A stretch of DNA of 8,639 bases, from NCBI GenBank assembly GCA_025361665.1, contig JANYKF010000105.1, forward strand, positions 1 through 8,639. Direction: 5' to 3'. The position numbers and the translations under genes are program-made. Below the pieces are notes generated by a model, which was given only the letters and a program-made list of their open reading frames with translations, did no database searches and was not told the DNA's origin. The stretch is from Clostridiaceae bacterium (GTDB lineage Bacteria; Bacillota; Clostridia; DSM-8532). This document shows positions 5,382 through 8,639 of the stretch, one piece after another (position 1 is the first letter of the stretch; each line of letters begins with the position of its first letter).

Positions 5382-6065
5382 TCAAAGCCTTTCATAAAGA
5401 GGGTTCACTTCAATGATGCCTTCGCGCACGGAAGCAATCTCGGGAAACGCACCCGTAGTATCCGGGTCGTTCGGACTGCGCGCGATGAGATCCGCGATGC
5501 GGAGCTGGGTCGGCTTGAGTTTCAATGCCGCGATGAAGGCCTCGCGGGAACCGCCTGAACCGGCATGGACCATCCCCCTCAACAGGCCGAGTACAATGAC
5601 GTTGCCTGTGGCGATGACCTCCGCTCCCGGGTTCACGTCCCCGATGACAACCACGGAACCCTCATACTGGATCCTGGTTCCGCCGCGCAGGGTGCTCCGG
5701 ACGAACTTGCAGTCGCTTTCGTCCTGGCCCTTCGTGAAGAAACGCCGCAAGGAAGGACCGGCTGCCGGTTTTCTGCCAGCCGGTCCTTCCGCCGGTTCCG
5801 CGACGACCGCCGCCGCCGCGACATGCAGGCTCCCGATGATGGCCCCGCTGTAATGATCGAGGATGCTGAATAACTTTGTTTCTTCCTCGGGAGTCAGAAG
5901 GATGCCCCTGTAGGTCACATTCAGATGCGCTCCTTTGAAAAATCGGGCGGCCGCCTGGATTTTCTCTCCCACTTCGGTCATGACCTGATCGGCCGTATAT
6001 GACTCGGGGATGATAATGGCCAATCCTTCTGTGCTTCCTTTGAAAATGATGGTTTTTTCTTCCAT
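5382..6065 (-). CDS. minC: Septum site-determining protein MinC
   Basis: MinC (227 aa from the chosen ATG) inhibits FtsZ ring formation away from midcell. MinD recruits it to the membrane. The N-terminal domain (about 1-85) starts EEKTIIFKGSTEGLAIII, as typical for the FtsZ-antagonising domain. A linker rich in Ala, Pro and Gly follows (86-110), then the C-terminal beta-helix that binds MinD (about 118-222), with GDVNPGAEVIATGN (142-155), LRGMVHAG (162-169) and LRIADLIAR (188-196) matching the family pattern. Length is usual for MinC. A start 14 codons upstream (GTG at 6107) is possible but has no ribosome binding site. Unusually, minD does not follow closely: a 363-bp gap with its own promoter separates them. 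The mutually exclusive hairpins just upstream could affect translation or transcript stability. Confidence 0.93.
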   Translation of the reverse strand: MEEKTIIFKGSTEGLAIIIPESYTADQVMTEVGEKIQAAARFFKGAHLNVTYRGILLTPEEETKLFSILDHYSGAIIGSLHVAAAAVVAEPAEGPAGRKPAAGPSLRRFFTKGQDESDCKFVRSTLRGGTRIQYEGSVVVIGDVNPGAEVIATGNVIVLGLLRGMVHAGSGGSREAFIAALKLKPTQLRIADLIARSPNDPDTTGAFPEIASVREGIIEVNPLYERL

Positions 6066-6074
6066 GGGGCATGC

Positions 6075-6081
6075 TCTCCTT
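6075..6081 (-). promoter_or_regulatory. Ribosome binding site of minC, deciding its start
   Basis: AAGGAGA lies upstream of the ATG at 6065, with 10 nt between AAGGAG and the ATG. The in-frame GTG 14 codons further up (6107) has no comparable site, so the shorter protein is preferred. Confidence 0.65.
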
Positions 6082-6107
6082 CGAATTGGGTTCTCTTTGG
6101 TTTCCAC

Positions 6108-6174
6108 CCTGTAAATGCGCTGAATGAAATACTGAATCGTAATGATGCTGGCGCATTCACAGGTCTTCCTGTGA
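6108..6174 (-). repeat. Overlapping inverted repeats in the mrdA-minC gap
   Basis: Read on the minus strand, arm TCACAGG (6174-6168) can pair with CCTGTGA (6163-6157) across a 4-nt AAGA loop. The same CCTGTGA is the start of a 13-nt arm (6163-6151) that pairs with 6120-6108 over 13 positions, with a single G-U wobble and a 30-nt loop. The two hairpins share bases and cannot form together. No T-run follows the larger one, so it is not an ordinary intrinsic terminator. It ends 42 nt before the minC start. Confidence 0.6.
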
Positions 6175-6196
6175 TTCGCCGCGAGGTATGCGTGTT

Positions 6197-8548
6197 CTAC
6201 CAGATGACCTGCGTTTCCCCGACAATCACCCGTTCCGGAACGGATTTCGCTTCACCGGCCTTGTTTCCCGCAGTCACGGTACCGGTTCCCTCATTCAGGC
6301 GGAAATAGGACATCAGCACATCCCGTGCAACAGGCGCCGTGTAGGCCCCCCAGACCCCGTGTTCGATGACAACGGCCACGGCGATTTCCGGATCGTCCGC
6401 GGGGGCGTAGCAGATAAAAAGGCCATGCGAGGACTCGCCCCGCTTCTCATTGCCCGTTTCGGACGTACCGGTCTTGCCGGCCACCTGGAAGGGAAAGTCC
6501 CTGAAAACACTGACAGCTGTGCCATCCGTGGCGTTTGCGACCGCGACCATGCCCTTGCGCACCGCCGCCAGATTCGCTTCCGACACGTTCAGCTTCTGCC
6601 CGGGCACATCCATGCCCTTGAGCACCGTTCCGGTTTCGGACATGGCCATACGGATGAGGTGCGGCGTATACATCGTCCCCCCGTTTGCCAGTGTCGCCAC
6701 ATAATTCGCCATCTGCAGCGGGGTGAAGGCATTGTACAGCTGGCCGATGGAGGCCATGGCGGTGTTCAGGGGATACCAGCCTTCATTATAATAGAGCCTC
6801 TTGTATTCCCGTGAGGCCAGCGAACCGGTGCTTTCGTCGATCTCGATGCCGGTCTTCCTGCCGAAGCCGAAAAGGCGGGCGAAAGACGTGATGTTGTCGA
6901 TCCCGGTCATCACGCCGACCTTGTAGAAGAACATGTTGCTGGAGGTGGCTACTGCCCTCTCGAGGTTGATGTAACCCTGATTCCCCTCGAGGTTGGTCAG
7001 ATTGGTCTTTGCATCCGTTTCCAGCTTCGTGTTCAGCCAGGCATCGGTCCAGTTGCACTGGATGCGGGTCGCCGGCGTGATCGTTCCCGTTTCCAGGGCC
7101 GCCACCGAGACGAGGGGCTTGTAGGCGGAACCCGGCGGGTAGGCACCTTGCGTCGCGCGGTTCCACGTCCGCTGCCCCTTGCTGGAAAGCAGGTCCGCGA
7201 TGGCGGCGCCATCCCCCTTCAAAAACACATTCGGGTCGTAATCCGGCCAGCTGGCCATGGCCAGCACTTCCCCGGTATGGACGGAGATTGCCACCACGGC
7301 GCCCGCATCGGCGTCCCCGAAATTCTTCTTTCCACCCATGAGGCGGATGCGCTCGATGTTCCGCCGGAGGGACTCCACGGCGGCCTGCTGCAGCGTCAGA
7401 TCAATGGACAGGTATACGTCTGCGCCCGGTTGGGGATTTCGATCCAGCGACACCTCCGTGGTCCGGCCGTTTCGATCCACTTCCTTCGTGGTCTGGCCGT
7501 CAATCCCCCTCAGCAGCGTTTCGCCGCCCAGTTCAATGCCGCTCTTGCCAATGATATCCCGGTTCGTGTAAAGCGCACCGGGATTGGTCTTTCCGTATGC
7601 CGTCACTTCCGCATCCGTCTTCTTGTTCTGATCCTTCTGCGCCTTCGTCAGGGGCAGTTCCGCCCCATCAGCCCCGATCCTGGGCCAGATGTGCGTCAGG
7701 GAACCGGAGGCCAGTACCCGCGTCCGCTCCACAATGGTACCGTTGAGGTTCCGAACCTCCCGATCGGTTGCCATGCCGACATATCCGAGCAGGTGGGAAA
7801 CCGTTTCCGCTTCATAATACTCGCGATATGGCTTCACAAAGGTGGTGACCCCGCGGAATTCCGGGCTGCGTTCTTCGATTTCGGACATGGCCAGCACATC
7901 GACGTCTTCCGCCAAAAGCATGGGATTGTTCAGTTTGGGCTGAAACTTCAGGATTTCATAACGGAGCTGCAAAAGGACCCAGATTTCCTCTTCGCTGTAT
8001 TCATCCGTTCGCTCGATTTTTCCGGACTCCGTTTTCAGAACACCAATCTCGAAGGTGCGGTCCCGCATGTAGTTGAGGATCTGGTCGCCTGTGACAAGCC
8101 CGGCCCGGTCCGCCTCATTCAGCAGGATGACGTCAAGCAGCGCTTTTCGTGCCGCATCGTCCTTCGTCAGGACCAGGCGGTGTTTCCAGTCGATGATGTC
8201 GCCCAGGCGGGTGTCGATCTTCTTTCCGTATTTCTCGAATACCCTCCACAACGCCAACAGCATGGCATTTTTTTCGGCATTGGCCATTTTCACATCGACG
8301 TATTCCACGCAGAAACCCATGCGGCTGCCGGCGATGGGCACGCCGTTCCGGTCGAAGATGTTGCCGCGTGCGGCGTGGATGGTGCCGTTGGTGGAGATGC
8401 GTGATATGGTCTCCTGCCGGTATGCAGCGCCGTGAACCAGCTGCAGATCGACCAGCCGTGCCACGAAAAGGACCGCCACAATGACAATGGCGACGGCCAA
8501 AAGGAAAAACCGATCCAGTTGCGGTCGTGGTGCCTTCTTTCCTGACAC
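6197..8548 (-). CDS. mrdA: Penicillin-binding protein 2 (class B PBP, elongation transpeptidase)
   Basis: This 783-aa protein is a D,D-transpeptidase that cross-links peptidoglycan during lateral wall growth, acting outside the membrane with the Mre/Rod machinery. Residues about 14-32 form one N-terminal membrane anchor, followed by a pedestal segment with the RGNIFDRNG motif (61-69). The C-terminal transpeptidase domain (about 370-750) has all three active-site motifs: SAYK with nucleophile S474 and K477, SSN at 536-538, and KTGT at 692-695. It is longer than E. coli PBP2 (about 630 aa). The extra length lies mainly between 85 and 235 and in a Lys/Thr-rich stretch near 290-330, a pattern seen in clostridial PBP2s. 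The start is a GTG backed by AAAGGAG. minC follows after 131 nt, which supports assignment to the mre-mrd-min cluster. A division-type PBP or SpoVD is less likely because no PASTA domain is present. Confidence 0.95.
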   Translation of the reverse strand: MSGKKAPRPQLDRFFLLAVAIVIVAVLFVARLVDLQLVHGAAYRQETISRISTNGTIHAARGNIFDRNGVPIAGSRMGFCVEYVDVKMANAEKNAMLLALWRVFEKYGKKIDTRLGDIIDWKHRLVLTKDDAARKALLDVILLNEADRAGLVTGDQILNYMRDRTFEIGVLKTESGKIERTDEYSEEEIWVLLQLRYEILKFQPKLNNPMLLAEDVDVLAMSEIEERSPEFRGVTTFVKPYREYYEAETVSHLLGYVGMATDREVRNLNGTIVERTRVLASGSLTHIWPRIGADGAELPLTKAQKDQNKKTDAEVTAYGKTNPGALYTNRDIIGKSGIELGGETLLRGIDGQTTKEVDRNGRTTEVSLDRNPQPGADVYLSIDLTLQQAAVESLRRNIERIRLMGGKKNFGDADAGAVVAISVHTGEVLAMASWPDYDPNVFLKGDGAAIADLLSSKGQRTWNRATQGAYPPGSAYKPLVSVAALETGTITPATRIQCNWTDAWLNTKLETDAKTNLTNLEGNQGYINLERAVATSSNMFFYKVGVMTGIDNITSFARLFGFGRKTGIEIDESTGSLASREYKRLYYNEGWYPLNTAMASIGQLYNAFTPLQMANYVATLANGGTMYTPHLIRMAMSETGTVLKGMDVPGQKLNVSEANLAAVRKGMVAVANATDGTAVSVFRDFPFQVAGKTGTSETGNEKRGESSHGLFICYAPADDPEIAVAVVIEHGVWGAYTAPVARDVLMSYFRLNEGTGTVTAGNKAGEAKSVPERVIVGETQVIW

Positions 8549-8553
8549 GGGTA

Positions 8554-8560
8554 CTCCTTT
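8554..8560 (-). promoter_or_regulatory. Ribosome binding site of mrdA
   Basis: AAAGGAG lies 5 nt upstream of a GTG at 8548-8546. This supports the GTG start and makes the upstream out-of-frame ORFs unlikely. Confidence 0.8.
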
Positions 8561-8603
8561 CGCTTTTTCTGGTCATGGCAGATGACTTCCTCGCGGGATT
8601 GCG

Positions 8604-8639
8604 TCACCCAAGGCGGATGCGTTTTCTGTCCAAAACGTC
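8604..8639 (-). CDS. Possible C-terminal end of an upstream gene (partial; mreD expected)
   Basis: One minus-strand frame runs in from the window edge and ends at a TGA at 8606-8604, giving the tail DVLDRKRIRLG. In clostridial cell-shape clusters mreD normally precedes the PBP2 gene, so this could be the end of MreD. Eleven residues are too few to recognise a family, and a second frame staying open to a TGA at 8575-8573 would fit as well. The assignment rests only on expected gene order. Confidence 0.25.
   Translation of the reverse strand, partial: DVLDRKRIRLG

Noticed and set aside
7148..8404. 418-aa plus-strand ORF opposite mrdA
   Set aside because: It is antisense to a clear PBP2 with all catalytic motifs. 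Its His/Arg/Gln/Gly-rich product has no recognisable domain and no good ribosome binding site.
1..8639. CRISPR array, insertion sequence or prophage genes
   Set aside because: No regularly spaced direct repeats, transposase, integrase or phage-like genes are visible.

Overview
The window (8639 bp, fairly GC-rich) looks like a chromosomal piece of a Gram-positive bacterium of the Bacillota, most likely class Clostridia. The signs are the order PBP2-minC-minD-minE-mgsA (normally the tail of the clostridial mreBCD cell-shape cluster), a DUF6106-type membrane protein, a GH18 enzyme on a copper-amine-oxidase-like stalk domain, and strong GGAGG-type ribosome binding sites. The species cannot be named from sequence alone. 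Every supported gene is on the minus strand, so the genes are read from the right end to the left end.

Layout in transcription order: a possible last few codons of an upstream gene (8604-8639; mreD would be expected there); mrdA, encoding penicillin-binding protein 2 (6197-8548); minC (5382-6065); an unusually long 363-bp minC-minD gap with a good promoter and a dense set of inverted repeats; minD (4218-5018); minE (3919-4203); a methylglyoxal-synthase-fold protein with an altered active site (3501-3893); a DUF6106-like two-TM protein (2894-3394); a membrane-anchored GH18 glycosidase (1240-2889); and an unrecognised five-TM protein (499-1221). A tRNA-Arg(CCG) gene follows (282-356), with its own promoter and terminator. 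The left 190 bp hold no gene but five successive hairpins, including a terminator that faces the other way.

How it works together: PBP2 is the elongation transpeptidase of lateral-wall synthesis, MinCDE places the division septum, and the GH18 enzyme is a candidate wall hydrolase. The region is therefore a cell-shape, division and wall-remodelling cluster. The least explained parts are (1) the promoter plus roughly 290-nt structured leader between minC and minD, which could uncouple MinC from MinD/MinE; (2) two long inverted repeats of similar design ahead of minC and minD; (3) the MGS-like protein that has lost several catalytic residues; and (4) the absence of rodA from its usual place between minE and mgsA.
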